From: Tautonia sociabilis
Lineage (GTDB): Bacteria > Planctomycetota > Planctomycetia > Isosphaerales > Isosphaeraceae
Direction: 5' to 3'
DNA length: 64,000 nucleotides
Assembly (NCBI RefSeq): GCF_003977685.1
Contig: NZ_RYZH01000030.1
Span: forward strand, 25,550-89,549
Shown here: positions 7,441-17,978 of the stretch, one piece after another
Layout: each line of letters starts with the position of its first letter
How positions within the stretch are numbered: position 1 is the stretch's first letter
The notes under the pieces: model-generated
What the model saw: only the letters and a program-made list of their open reading frames with translations
What the model was told of the DNA's origin: nothing
Databases searched by the model: none
Translations under genes and position numbers: made by a program

Positions 7441-8166
7441 ATGGACGATGACGCCGCCAAGGTCGCCCGAATCGGCCGACTCCCTGCTCAGGGAGAGGCG
7501 CGGGTGGCCGATTTCCCCCTCGACCCCACGGAACGGGAGGCGATCCTGGATCGCTACCAGGAGGCGGTTCGACTTTATCTCGGAGGGGCCGTCGGCCACG
7601 CGGAAGATGCCGACGCCCTCTTCCTCGAGTTCTCCCGACGCTTGCTCCAGGAGGGGGATCGATCCGCCGGTCTCCTCCGCGATCGCTTCGGCTCCGGCCT
7701 CGCCCTCCTGGTCGTGGCCCACCGCCGGGATGCCCAGACGGTCCACGACCTTCAGGAGCTTCGAGGCCTGACCGAGGCGGACGAGGAGATCGGCCGCTTC
7801 AACGCGATCTGGAGGGAGGAACTCCTCCGGCGCGCCTGGCGGCGGCTGGAAGACATCGAGCGCCAGACCGGACGCCCCTTCCACACGACGCTCCGCTCTC
7901 GAGTCGATGCCCCGGGCCTCTCGTCCGCCGAGTTGGCCGATCGGGTCGGCGGCCAGCTCGGGCGCGAGCTCTCTGTCCCCACCACCCGACAACTCCTTCG
8001 CGAGGCCCGGGCCGAGTTCTCCCGGCTGCTGCTCGACGAGGTGGTCGCTACCCTTCCCAGCCGCGCCCCCTTCACCCTGATCGAGCGCGAACTGATCGAC
8101 ACCGGCCTGCTCGCGTTCTGCCGAGAGGCGATCGATCGCATCCGCCCGGCTTCCCGGCGGCGGTGA
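7441..8166 (+). CDS. Sigma-70-family (ECF-like) protein of planctomycete type
   Basis: 241 residues from ATG 7441. The architecture resembles planctomycete-specific ECF-like sigma factors. An N-terminal helix ('REAILDRYQEAVRLYLG') leads to an acidic region-2-like helix ('EDADALFLEFSRRLL'). Then comes a characteristic block ('WREELLRRAWRRLEDIERQ'), an HTH-like stretch ('SSAELADRVGG', 'VPTTRQLLREARAEFSRLL') and the C-terminal 'ELIDTGLLAFCREAI', which I recall from such proteins. An open frame extends 35 codons further upstream; a GTG at 7504 is an alternative start. A rival open frame on the minus strand has no protein character. Whether it still binds core polymerase is uncertain. Confidence 0.65.
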   Translation: MDDDAAKVARIGRLPAQGEARVADFPLDPTEREAILDRYQEAVRLYLGGAVGHAEDADALFLEFSRRLLQEGDRSAGLLRDRFGSGLALLVVAHRRDAQTVHDLQELRGLTEADEEIGRFNAIWREELLRRAWRRLEDIERQTGRPFHTTLRSRVDAPGLSSAELADRVGGQLGRELSVPTTRQLLREARAEFSRLLLDEVVATLPSRAPFTLIERELIDTGLLAFCREAIDRIRPASRRR

Positions 8167-8353
8167 TCCGGACCGTCTCGATTCAACCCGCCTGCGCGGA
8201 GCCCTCGCAAGCAAGGACGCCACCAATCGCGAGAACCTGTTCCCTCCCCGACTCCCCGCCCTGAAGAGCCCGGAGTCCGAGAGAGCCATCACGAGCGGAG
8301 GGGCCGGAGCCAGCCCCCCCGCTTCCGGTCGACCCCGGTCAGCTCAGGTCGGC

Positions 8354-8596
8354 TCAGTTGAGCTCGGCTGTGACGGTAGGGTCAATCAACTTCTCGACAA
8401 CGACCAGCGCGTCATCAGCCCGGCGGCGATCGGCGTACTTCGCCAGGGGCGCCGACGGGGAACCATCCCGGTAGATGCCGACAACGGCGTACAGGCCGCG
8501 ATAGGCGACCACCTCGGCCCGCTCGAACAGCCCCGAACGGATCAAGGAGGCCAGGTTGCGCTGCCACAGGGTCGTCTCGGCGATGGGAGCGATCAT
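8354..8596 (-). CDS. Conserved-looking small protein of unknown function
   Basis: 80 residues from ATG 8596, chosen because GAGGAGGT lies about 5 nt upstream and because the open frame beyond it is basic shadow sequence. The protein has a helical N-terminus ('ETTLWQRNLASLIRSGLF'), a short beta region ('EVVAYRGLYAVVGIYRDG') and an acidic C-terminal helix ('RRADDALVVVEKLIDP'). There are no cysteines and no membrane segment. It sits between convergent neighbours: the sigma-like gene ends at 8166 on the other strand, and the DUF1501 gene follows on the same strand. Family not recognised. Confidence 0.6.
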   Translation of the reverse strand: MIAPIAETTLWQRNLASLIRSGLFERAEVVAYRGLYAVVGIYRDGSPSAPLAKYADRRRADDALVVVEKLIDPTVTAELN

Positions 8597-8834
8597 CGTT
8601 GACCTCCTCGCACCAGGAGCCTCGGGTCGTTTTCTCGGGTTCTCCTCGACGACGGTCGTCTCGGTTTTCCCCAGAAATTCTACGACGGTGCGACGCCGAT
8701 GGTTCTCCGATCCGGGGCGAAGCCACCGTCGGCCATCGCCCCGCATGCGCCGGACCAACACGACGGCCACATCGGGAAATTCGACCGATTCGGACGGAGA
8801 TTGGGCGAGATTGGCCCGACGGTCGCGGTCGGGC

Positions 8835-10268
<1,434 letters not shown>

Positions 10269-10304
10269 GGCGGGGGCTCCGGCGGCCGGAGGGGGCGCGG
10301 CCGA

Positions 10305-13244
10305 TCAATCGATGTATCGAAATTCCTTGGCGATCAGCAGGGCGTGGCAGAGGTCGGCCCAGGCCTCGACGCCCGCCCGGCCCGCGGCCTCTCCCTCGCG
10401 GAGGAACGCGATCGCCCGCTCGCGCTCTGCCCCGATCGGCGGCCGGCTGTAGGCCGATTCGTAGAGGGCGTCGACGACCTCCTCGGGGGAGGCCCCGGGA
10501 GCCGACGCGGCCCGCCCCGCCCAGAGCCGGGCCTGCTCCACGACAAACGGGTCGTTCATCAGGGCCAGCGCCTGCGCCGGCACGTTCGAGGCATCCCGCC
10601 TGCCCCGGCAGGTGGCCGGGCTGGGGAAGTCGAAGGCGAGCAAAAACGGGGAAAGAAAGTTTCTTCGGATGTTGATGTAAAGGCTTCGCCTTCCGTCGCC
10701 ATCGATCGGCCCCGAGTTCGACGGCCGGCCTCTCCCTTCCATGAACGGCGACAGGTACGGCGGGACGCTCGGCCCGAACAGTTTCGGCTCGAGCCGGCCG
10801 GAGAGGGCGAGCATCGCGTCTCGGATCGCCTCGGCCTCCAGTCTCTTCAGGTTCATCCGGTGGAGCAGCGCATTGGTCGGGTCGGCCGCCTCGGCCTCCG
10901 GGAAGAGCCGGCTGGACATCCGGTAGGCGCTGGAGGTCATGATCAGGCGGTGCATGTGCTTGATCGACCATCCAGAGCGGATGAACTCGCTCGCCAGCCA
11001 GTCGAGCAGCTCCGGATGCGTCGGCGGCTGTCCCATCGCCCCGAAGTCATCCGGCGAGGCGACGATCCCCCGGCCGAAGTGGTGCGCCCAGAGGCGGTTG
11101 ACCAGTACCCGGGCCGTCAGCGGGTTGGCTGGGTCGGCGATTCTCCTCGCCAGTGCCAGCCGGTTGTCGGCGCGGTCCTCCCGGCCTCGGCTGAGCACCT
11201 CCAGGAACCGCCTCGGCACGACCTCTCCCAGGTTCTTCGAGCTGCCCCGGATGTGGACCGGGACGTCGATCCCCGTCCCCTCGGCCGCGGCCAGGGCGAG
11301 GGTCGGCTCGGGCAGCTCGGCGGCGACCTGCCGGTACCGGTCGATCAGCGAGGCCGCCTCGGCGGGCAACTCGCCGTGGGCGACCCGCCCCCGAGCCGGC
11401 CCCGGCTTCGCCTCCCCGGCAGGGACCGGCGGCTCGGGGTGGATTGAGGTGACGATCGCCCCCACGGCGAGCCAGCCGTCCCCCGGCCAGAGGCCGGAGG
11501 TTCCCCCCGTGTAGTTCGACGAGGCGCCGTCGGCCAGCTCGAGGTAGGCGAGGTGCCCTTGCCACATCGAGACGTCCATCGTTGCCCATCTCGGGCCGTC
11601 GCCGTGGTTCACGCCGATCGTCAGGCCGCCGTAGATCGGGCTGCGGATTTTCTCGAAGCCGTCGACGACGAGATTGATCCGCCCCCCCGTCCCGGCGACC
11701 AGCAGGTGCAGATAAGGCGATTCGATCTCGAACGTGCGCGAGCGGAGCACCCCTTGCAAGGTCGTCGCGATCGCTCCGCTGTGCGCCCAGCCGGCTTCGA
11801 GCCGAAGGAGGCCCCCGTCCGGGTCCGGTGTCACGTCGCCCGGTCGGGTCGGGCCGTCGCCGAAGGCCTGCCCGGAGGGGAACCAGCCGTCGAACGAATC
11901 GCCCGAGAATTCCTCGAACAGGGCGTCTCCCTCGCGGAGCGGCAGCGCGGGAGGTCCGGCGGCCTCGGAGCGGGGGAGCCCGGCGGCGAGGGCCGATCGG
12001 ATCGACTGGAGTTCGAGTACGCGATCGTCGATGCGGTCGGGAGGGTCGAGGAACGCGTACTGGTGCCGGAGGCTCTGCAGGTGCCCGGCGAGGGCGTAAT
12101 AGTCCCGGGTGCTGATGGCGTCGAACTTGTGGTCGTGGCAGCGGGCGCAGGCGATCGTCAGGCCGAGGAACGCCTTGCCGAGCACGTCGATCTGGTTGTC
12201 GACCCGCGTCCGCATCTCCTCCCTCACGTCGACGGGGGAGTGGGTCCCCTCGGCGAAGAAGAACGCCATCGTGCCGAGGATCGACTCGTTCGTCCCGGTC
12301 GTCGGGTGGCGGCGGGGGTTGTCGAGCAGGTCGCCGGCCAGGTGCTCGATCACGAATCGGTCGTAGGGCACGTCCTCGTTCAGCGCTCGGATGACGTAAT
12401 CCCGGTAGCGATGGGCCGTGAGGATGTCGTAGTCGAACTCGTGCCCCGAGGTCTCCGCGAACCGGACCAGGTCGAGCCAGTGCCTGGCCCAGCGCTCGCC
12501 GTAGGACGGAGAGGCCAGCAGGCGGTCGATCAGTCGATCAAAGGCCCCGGGCCGGTCGTCCTGGAGGAAGGCCTCGATCTCCGCTCGGGTCGGTGGCAGT
12601 CCGGTCAGGTCGAAGGTCGCCCGTCGGATCAGCGTCCGCCGATCCGCCTCTGGCGCCGGCGAGAGCCCCGCCCCTTCCAGGCGAGCCAGCAGGAACCGAT
12701 CGATCGGGTTCCGGGGCCATCCCCGGGCCGAGACTTCCGGGACCTCCGGCTCGACGACCGGCTGCAGGCTCCAGTGCCCCGCCCTCGCTTCCAGGTCGAA
12801 GGGGTCGGATCCGGCCGTCGCTTCGTCCTCCGGTCCCGAGCCGGCTGGCCAGGGCGCCCCCATCGCGACCCACTCGGTTAGCCGATCGATGGTTGCGTCG
12901 GAGAGTTTTGAATCTGGAGGCATCTGGATGTACGAATCATAACGAATCGCCTCGATCAGCAGGCTCCCGTCCGGATCCCCGGCGACGACTGGCGGCCCTG
13001 AGTCCCCGCCGACCTCCAGCGCCGCCGCCCTCGAATCCAGGCGCAAGCCGGCCTTCTGGGCTTCGGGCCCGTGGCAGGAGAGGCAGCGCTCGACCAGCAC
13101 CGGCCGCACGTGGGTCTCGAAGAACGCCAGCCCTTCGGGAGACGGGGCCTCCTCCTGAGCGGGAGCCGGGCGGATCATCGCCATCAGCAGGATCGCGACG
13201 ATTCGCAGGATCCGGCGGGATCGGGAGGGAAGGGGCGGTTCCAT
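10305..13244 (-). CDS. DUF1549/DUF1553 protein with planctomycete cytochrome-C-like domain (PSCyt1)
   Basis: 979 residues. A signal peptide (about 1-30, ending 'RPAPAQ') precedes a PSCyt1 domain with one haem-binding CxxCH, 'CLSCHGPEAQKAGLRLD' (Cys54, Cys57, His58). Next come DUF1549 (about 145-350, 'NPIDRFLLARLEGAGLSP', 'RWARHWLDLVRFAETSGHE'), a beta-rich insert (about 400-640, probably concanavalin-like) and DUF1553 (about 670-960, 'LTARVLVNRLWAHHFGRG', 'VPAQALALMNDPFV'). ATG 13244 is chosen for the GGAGG 8 nt upstream and the signal peptide; the frame runs open to 13976 only as shadow. It works with the DUF1501 gene directly downstream. Confidence 0.9.
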   Translation of the reverse strand: MEPPLPSRSRRILRIVAILLMAMIRPAPAQEEAPSPEGLAFFETHVRPVLVERCLSCHGPEAQKAGLRLDSRAAALEVGGDSGPPVVAGDPDGSLLIEAIRYDSYIQMPPDSKLSDATIDRLTEWVAMGAPWPAGSGPEDEATAGSDPFDLEARAGHWSLQPVVEPEVPEVSARGWPRNPIDRFLLARLEGAGLSPAPEADRRTLIRRATFDLTGLPPTRAEIEAFLQDDRPGAFDRLIDRLLASPSYGERWARHWLDLVRFAETSGHEFDYDILTAHRYRDYVIRALNEDVPYDRFVIEHLAGDLLDNPRRHPTTGTNESILGTMAFFFAEGTHSPVDVREEMRTRVDNQIDVLGKAFLGLTIACARCHDHKFDAISTRDYYALAGHLQSLRHQYAFLDPPDRIDDRVLELQSIRSALAAGLPRSEAAGPPALPLREGDALFEEFSGDSFDGWFPSGQAFGDGPTRPGDVTPDPDGGLLRLEAGWAHSGAIATTLQGVLRSRTFEIESPYLHLLVAGTGGRINLVVDGFEKIRSPIYGGLTIGVNHGDGPRWATMDVSMWQGHLAYLELADGASSNYTGGTSGLWPGDGWLAVGAIVTSIHPEPPVPAGEAKPGPARGRVAHGELPAEAASLIDRYRQVAAELPEPTLALAAAEGTGIDVPVHIRGSSKNLGEVVPRRFLEVLSRGREDRADNRLALARRIADPANPLTARVLVNRLWAHHFGRGIVASPDDFGAMGQPPTHPELLDWLASEFIRSGWSIKHMHRLIMTSSAYRMSSRLFPEAEAADPTNALLHRMNLKRLEAEAIRDAMLALSGRLEPKLFGPSVPPYLSPFMEGRGRPSNSGPIDGDGRRSLYINIRRNFLSPFLLAFDFPSPATCRGRRDASNVPAQALALMNDPFVVEQARLWAGRAASAPGASPEEVVDALYESAYSRPPIGAERERAIAFLREGEAAGRAGVEAWADLCHALLIAKEFRYID

Positions 13245-13414
13245 CGGGGCCTCCGTCGCGGTGGGGCGGGGGGCGAGTCGCGTCGCGGTCTGGCCCAGAG
13301 CGGGCGCAATGCCCGAGACTCCCCAACATGCGCGATCGGGGCTCCGATGTCGAGCGGTTCGACGTCCTCGGCGGGGGCCAATCACCCGAGACTCCACGCC
13401 GACCGGGTACCCGA

Positions 13415-14068
13415 TCAGCCCCCGACGAGGGCGATCAGCGCGGCGAGCCCGATCAGCGTCGCCAGCACGACCGCCCAGAAGACGGTCGAGAACCGCCAGT
13501 CGCCGCCCTCCTCGCGAACCGGGGCGACTTCGTCCCAGTCGGGCTCCTCTTCGTCCTCCTCCTCGTCGGCGGGGACGGACCACGACTGCGAGAGCAGGAT
13601 GCGGGCGTCTTGGGAGAAGGCGCGGGGCACCTGGAGCCGGATGCCGCCGATCGCGACATGGTAGGCGGTGTTCGTGCCCATCCGGTAGCCGTCGAGCAGG
13701 GTCGGCAGCCCCTCGGCGTCGAGCCTCAGGCGGGCTGCCTCCGCCTGGAAGGGCAAGGGGTAGCTGCCGACCGTCACCCAGTCGATCCGATCGCCGTCGC
13801 CAACCGTCAGCGGGGGCTCCGGCCGATCGGCGACCAGCGGCAGCTCGTGTTTCGGGCACGGCTCGCCTTCGACCAGGGGCCAGAAGGCCTCGCAGACGGT
13901 GCAATACCCCTGCGATTCCAGCCGGTCGCCGCATTCGGGGCACAGACCGGAGTGCGACGCTCGGGGCTTCGAGCACCCCGGGCAGAACCGGGGCGGGTCG
14001 GGCCGGCTCCGCTCTCGGAGTTGCTGCAAGCCGGCGTCATCGGATCGCCAAGGACCGTTCTCCGTCAT
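13415..14068 (-). CDS. Zinc-ribbon, DUF2007-like, single-pass membrane protein
   Basis: 217 residues. The N-terminus carries three CxxC pairs ('CPGCSKPRASHSGLCPECG', then 'CTVC'), a zinc ribbon. Residues about 96-165 ('DWVTVGSYPLPFQAEAARLR', 'EGLPTLLDGYRMGT') match the DUF2007 pattern, a small domain proposed to act in signalling. An acidic linker ('EEEDEEEPDWDE') leads to a C-terminal membrane helix ('VFWAVVLATLIGLAALIALV'). It lies 87 nt after the plsY fusion gene and 170 nt before the DUF1549 gene, all on one strand. Cytoplasmic domain anchored by a tail helix is inferred; function unknown. Confidence 0.75.
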   Translation of the reverse strand: MTENGPWRSDDAGLQQLRERSRPDPPRFCPGCSKPRASHSGLCPECGDRLESQGYCTVCEAFWPLVEGEPCPKHELPLVADRPEPPLTVGDGDRIDWVTVGSYPLPFQAEAARLRLDAEGLPTLLDGYRMGTNTAYHVAIGGIRLQVPRAFSQDARILLSQSWSVPADEEEDEEEPDWDEVAPVREEGGDWRFSTVFWAVVLATLIGLAALIALVGG

Positions 14069-14155
14069 CGGATCGCTCCCCGGGCCTCGATCGCTGCCCT
14101 CTTCATCATAGTCGTGAGGGGGGCTCGAGGGTACCGGCCCGATCCGCTCCTCATC

Positions 14156-15934
14156 TCATCGCGTGATCGGACGAGAATCGTGTGCTCGAGACGACGACGC
14201 GACCTCGACGGACTCCCCGCGCTGCCGATCCCGGAACGCGACGATCCGGACCCCTCCCGAACGATCGGCGACGGCCAGCACCCCGAGATCGGGACAATAG
14301 GTCAGGCCCGTCGGGATGATGCTGCCCATGTTGAGCGGCCCCCGCAGGGGCAGCCGGCCCTTCGCCCTCCGCTCTCGGCCGTCGACCAGCTCCAGGGCCG
14401 ACCCTCGGGGCAGCGTCGAGACCAGGAGCGGCCCTGCGACGCCGGGCGCATCCTCCACGAGCACCGTCTCCCGGTCGGAATCGACGGGCATGAGGATCGC
14501 ATCTCCCCCGTCTTCGCCGATCGGCGACATGTAGGGGACTTCCAGGTTCGCCAGCGGCACCCGGCCCGTCTCCACCGGGGAGGCCGGGTCGCTCAGGTCG
14601 ACCCCGGCGATCTGGCGAGAGCCGGCCAGGACGATCGCCGCGTGCCGGGCCGACTCGGACAGGACGATCCGCTCCGGGTCGTCCCCCGGGACGGTGAGGG
14701 AGAGCCGGGCAAGGATCCGATGATCCTCGGTCCGGTCGCCGACCGACACGACGACCAGCGCCGGGTCGGGCTTCCCCTGCTCCCCCTCGGCGTGGCCGGA
14801 GGTGAGGACGAACGCCCACCGGCCGTCGGGGCTGAAGGCCAGGTCATCGGGATCCCAGCCGACCCGGAACTTCGAGCCGACGGGATTCCCCTGGAGATCG
14901 AACGCCTCCCAGAACCCCTCCTCCAGATGCCTCGCGTCTCCGTGGGGGCGCTGCAAGACGAACAGCCGGCCGCCCGAGGCTCGCACGGCCACCGGCCGGC
15001 CGGGTAGCCGAAGATCGCGGAGATGTGTGGCCCGGCCATCCTCGTCGACTCGGTAGAGCACCGCCCGGTTGTACCTCGGGCACGCGACGGCGAGCACCCG
15101 GCCCCCGTCGGCGAAGGTGAGCGACTCGGCTCGTTGATAGCCCGTCCGGACTCGAGACACCTCGACCAGCTCCGTGCCGCCGATCCGCAGCGTCGGTGCC
15201 GGCCGGCGCGCGAGCGTCACTCCCGCCCCGACCGCCACGGTGGCCGCGATCGCCCCCAGCGCCCCGAGGACGGCCAGCCCGACACGACCCTCCCGCCTCG
15301 GTTTCGGGGCCCCCACCTTCGACTCGGTCCCCTCCCGGATGCGCCGAAGGTTCGAGCGATGCCGATAGATGAGCATGAGATAAAGCACCACGATCAGGGA
15401 GGCCGTCGCGGCGTCCGACGCCGACCACGGCCCCCGGTATCTCGAGAAATGGACGGCCACGAACACCGTGCCGCCGAGGATCGACGACATCGACACGTAC
15501 CGGGTGATCGCGAGCACGACGAGGAACCCGACGGCCGCCGCCGCCGCCGCGGTCGGGTCGAGCGCGAGCACGGCACCGAGGCTGGTCGCCACCCCCTTGC
15601 CGCCTCGGAACCTCAGGTAGACCGGATAGTTGTGCCCGACGATCGCCGCCAGCGCCACCGGGACCGCCAGCAGCGGGACGGCCCGGCCGGTCAGCTCCTC
15701 GACCGCGGCCGGGAACCCCAGGGTCGGCCCCAGGCCCTTCGCCAGGTCGAGCAGCATCACCAGGACGAAATACTTGAACCCGAGCACTCGTCCGACGTTC
15801 GTCGCCCCCACGTTGCCCGAGCCGACGGTGCGGATATCGATCCCCTTCGCCCACCTCGCCGTGAGGAAGCCGAAGGGGATCGAGCCGATGAGGTAGGCGA
15901 GCAGCGTCGCGAGGACCGAGAGGGCCAGCGTCAT
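14156..15934 (-). CDS. plsY: PlsY-type glycerol-3-phosphate acyltransferase fused to a predicted beta-propeller
   Basis: 592 residues, nearly three times normal PlsY length. Residues 1-205 are PlsY: 'GSIPFGFL' (17-24), 'GSGNVGATN' (38-46), 'DLAKG' (63-67), 'GHNYPVYLRFRGGKGVATS' (100-118) and 'YRHRSNLRRI' near 195. PlsY transfers acyl groups from acyl phosphate to glycerol-3-phosphate in the first step of phospholipid synthesis. An extra membrane helix (about 222-247) leads to a C-terminal domain (255-592) with repeated beta motifs such as 'DDLAFSPDGRWAFVLTSG' and 'LGVLAVADRSGGVRIV', typical of WD40/YVTN-like propellers; topology predicts it outside. The frame is continuous with no internal start, so I read it as a real fusion. 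It follows the nucleotidyltransferase by 7 nt. Confidence 0.85.
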   Translation of the reverse strand: MTLALSVLATLLAYLIGSIPFGFLTARWAKGIDIRTVGSGNVGATNVGRVLGFKYFVLVMLLDLAKGLGPTLGFPAAVEELTGRAVPLLAVPVALAAIVGHNYPVYLRFRGGKGVATSLGAVLALDPTAAAAAAVGFLVVLAITRYVSMSSILGGTVFVAVHFSRYRGPWSASDAATASLIVVLYLMLIYRHRSNLRRIREGTESKVGAPKPRREGRVGLAVLGALGAIAATVAVGAGVTLARRPAPTLRIGGTELVEVSRVRTGYQRAESLTFADGGRVLAVACPRYNRAVLYRVDEDGRATHLRDLRLPGRPVAVRASGGRLFVLQRPHGDARHLEEGFWEAFDLQGNPVGSKFRVGWDPDDLAFSPDGRWAFVLTSGHAEGEQGKPDPALVVVSVGDRTEDHRILARLSLTVPGDDPERIVLSESARHAAIVLAGSRQIAGVDLSDPASPVETGRVPLANLEVPYMSPIGEDGGDAILMPVDSDRETVLVEDAPGVAGPLLVSTLPRGSALELVDGRERRAKGRLPLRGPLNMGSIIPTGLTYCPDLGVLAVADRSGGVRIVAFRDRQRGESVEVASSSRAHDSRPITR

Positions 15935-15941
15935 CGTGGGG

Positions 15942-16688
15942 TCACCCGATCTTGAGCTGAGGCCGGGCCGAGGGGCCGAGGAATTCCGCCCGGCGCGCTT
16001 CGAAGATCTCGGTCGCCGCCGCGTAGTCGTCGTGCCGGCCGATGTCGAGCCAGGTGCACTCTTGCCGGAAGCAGTGGACCGGGTGGCCGGCCCCGCGCAT
16101 CGTCTCGAGCAGTTCGGGCATGGTCAGTTCCTTCCCCGGTTCGAGGAAGTCCCAGGCCACCGGGTCGAGCATATACAGGCCCATGCTCACCTGGAACGAG
16201 AACTCCGGCTTCTCCCGGTAGCCGGCCAGCACGTGCGGATCCCGGCCGAATTCGAGCACGCCGAAGTCGATCCGCACCGTGCGCCGGAACGAGGCGATCG
16301 TCGCTCTCGCCCCGTTCTTCCGGTGGAAGTCGGCCATGGCGGCGAAGTTGAGCGTGGTGAGGATGTCGCCGTTGAGCACCAGCACCGGCTCCCTCGGCCG
16401 CTCCACCAGCACCAGGCCGCCCGCCGTGCCCAGCGGCGAGGCCTCGCGCCGGTACTCGATCCGGGTGCCGAACCGCCGGCCGTTGCCGCAGAACGCCTCG
16501 ATCAGCTCGGTCAGATATCCGGTGATGATCGTCACGTCCCGGAAGCCGAACCGCGCTAGTTGCCGGAGCACGACCTCCAGGATCGGCATCGGCTCGGCCT
16601 CTCCCAGCGGCATGAGCGGCTTCGGGAAGACATGCGTGAACGGCCGCAGCCGCGTCCCCTTGCCGCCCGCCAGTACGATGGCCTGCAT
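15942..16688 (-). CDS. Sugar-1-phosphate nucleotidyltransferase
   Basis: 248 residues. The N-terminal signature 'MQAIVLAGGKGTRLRPFT' is the nucleotide-binding loop of the NDP-sugar pyrophosphorylase family, followed by 'PKPLMPLG', 'VLNGDILT' (metal-binding Asp) and the C-terminal 'CTWLDIGRHDDYAAATEIF'. It lacks the left-handed beta-helix that GlmU and GlgC-like enzymes carry, so it is probably a mannose- or heptose-1-phosphate guanylyl/thymidylyl-type transferase that supplies activated sugar. It sits 49 nt after the GT4 gene and 7 nt before plsY, inside the LPS-type cluster. The exact sugar and nucleotide cannot be read from sequence. Confidence 0.88.
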   Translation of the reverse strand: MQAIVLAGGKGTRLRPFTHVFPKPLMPLGEAEPMPILEVVLRQLARFGFRDVTIITGYLTELIEAFCGNGRRFGTRIEYRREASPLGTAGGLVLVERPREPVLVLNGDILTTLNFAAMADFHRKNGARATIASFRRTVRIDFGVLEFGRDPHVLAGYREKPEFSFQVSMGLYMLDPVAWDFLEPGKELTMPELLETMRGAGHPVHCFRQECTWLDIGRHDDYAAATEIFEARRAEFLGPSARPQLKIG

Positions 16689-16737
16689 CGGTCGTTCCTC
16701 CGGTCCTCGGTCCGTCTCCTGGCGATCGCTCCGAGAC

Positions 16738-17949
16738 TCAGCCGGCCGCCCGCCACTCCCGAGGGGGCCCGGCGGCCGATCGATCGGCGGCGACCTCCTC
16801 GAACAGCGCGATCAGCCGGTCCAGGTGCACGTCGAACGACTGCGCCTGGCCCAGCTTCGCCGCGGCCTTGGCCATCGCCGATCGGGCCCGGTCGTCGCAA
16901 AGGCGGTCCAGCGCGCCGGCCAGGCCGGCCAAGTCGTCCGGCTCGGGGACGATGAAGCCCTCTCTCCCCTCGGTGATCACCTCGCCGGCACCGTTCGTCG
17001 CGGTTGTCACCACGGGCAGACCGCAGGCCAGCGCCTCGAAGACGACGAGCGAGCACGGGTCGTAGTAGCTCGGCAGCGTGAAGCAATCGCTTCCATGAAA
17101 GGCCGGGCGAATGTCCGCCTCGAAGCCGAGCAGATGCACGTACCGATCGATCCCCAGGGCCCGGGCCTTCCTCCGGTACGGCCCGACCGCCCCCCCGCCG
17201 CAGACGACCAGGTGGACCGGCCTCGCCTGTCGATCGCGATCGAGCCGCAGCCGGAGCGCGGCGAGCAGCGGGTCGAGCCCCTTGAGCCGGAAGTTGTGTG
17301 CGACGAACAGGGCGACCAGCGCGTCAGCTTCCAGGCCGAGCCGGTCCCGGAACGCCCGCCGGGCCGCGCCGGGATCGTCGACCCGCAGCCGGTCGGCGTC
17401 GATCGCGTTCGGGATCACCCGGATCCGCTCCCGGGAGACGCCGTAATACCGCTCCAGATGCCCCCGGACGAAGCGGCTGACGGCCACCACCCGGGCGCCG
17501 AGAGCCGGATCGTACTGACGGCGTTCGATCGCCCGGTAGAGCCAGTCCTTCGGATTGACCCGCTTGCCCGCCGTGTACAGCGACCTCCGCCAGCCGGCCG
17601 GGAATCGCCGGGCGTTGTGCTCCAGGCTCGCGGGGTGGACGCCTCCCTGGGGGATGATCACGTCATGGTGCCAGGTGTTGATGAAGCCGACCGAGCAGTC
17701 GAACCGGGCCGTCCGCAGCGCCGCCTCGGAGTTCCTCGCGAAGCTCAGCATCCGGGCCCATCGCGACCGGCCCGACTCGGCGATGGGGATGACGCGCACT
17801 CCCTTCGCGATCGCGGCCTCGTCCCACTCCGAGGCGTAGAGGTCGACCCGGTGCCCGCGCTCGACCAGCCGACGGCAGAGGTCGGCCACGTAGGTCTCGG
17901 CCCCTCCCCGGGACGGTTCGACGCGTCGGAAATTGATCGCCAGTTGCAT
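16738..17949 (-). CDS. GT4-family glycosyltransferase (LPS-core-like)
   Basis: 403 residues from ATG 17949; the upstream open frame is shadow. The N-terminal acceptor domain begins 'MQLAINFRRVEPSRGGAETY', with the Gly-rich loop typical of GT4. The C-terminal Rossmann domain has 'FVAHNFRLKGLDPLLAAL' and the donor-binding 'YYDPCSLVVFEALACGLPVV' with the conserved Glu. The overall look is close to WaaG/RfaG, which adds the first glucose to LPS heptose. It starts 29 nt after the LPS-kinase-like gene, in the same order as waaG and waaP in some Proteobacteria, which supports a core-glycan role. Donor sugar unknown. Confidence 0.85.
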   Translation of the reverse strand: MQLAINFRRVEPSRGGAETYVADLCRRLVERGHRVDLYASEWDEAAIAKGVRVIPIAESGRSRWARMLSFARNSEAALRTARFDCSVGFINTWHHDVIIPQGGVHPASLEHNARRFPAGWRRSLYTAGKRVNPKDWLYRAIERRQYDPALGARVVAVSRFVRGHLERYYGVSRERIRVIPNAIDADRLRVDDPGAARRAFRDRLGLEADALVALFVAHNFRLKGLDPLLAALRLRLDRDRQARPVHLVVCGGGAVGPYRRKARALGIDRYVHLLGFEADIRPAFHGSDCFTLPSYYDPCSLVVFEALACGLPVVTTATNGAGEVITEGREGFIVPEPDDLAGLAGALDRLCDDRARSAMAKAAAKLGQAQSFDVHLDRLIALFEEVAADRSAAGPPREWRAAG

Positions 17950-17978
17950 CGAGCGGCCTCCCCGCCGCCGGGTCGGGT

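Noticed and set aside
7228..8292. 354-residue minus-strand frame over the sigma-like gene
   Set aside because: No recognisable motif. The plus-strand frame shows helical, sigma-like sequence and a family-like C-terminus.
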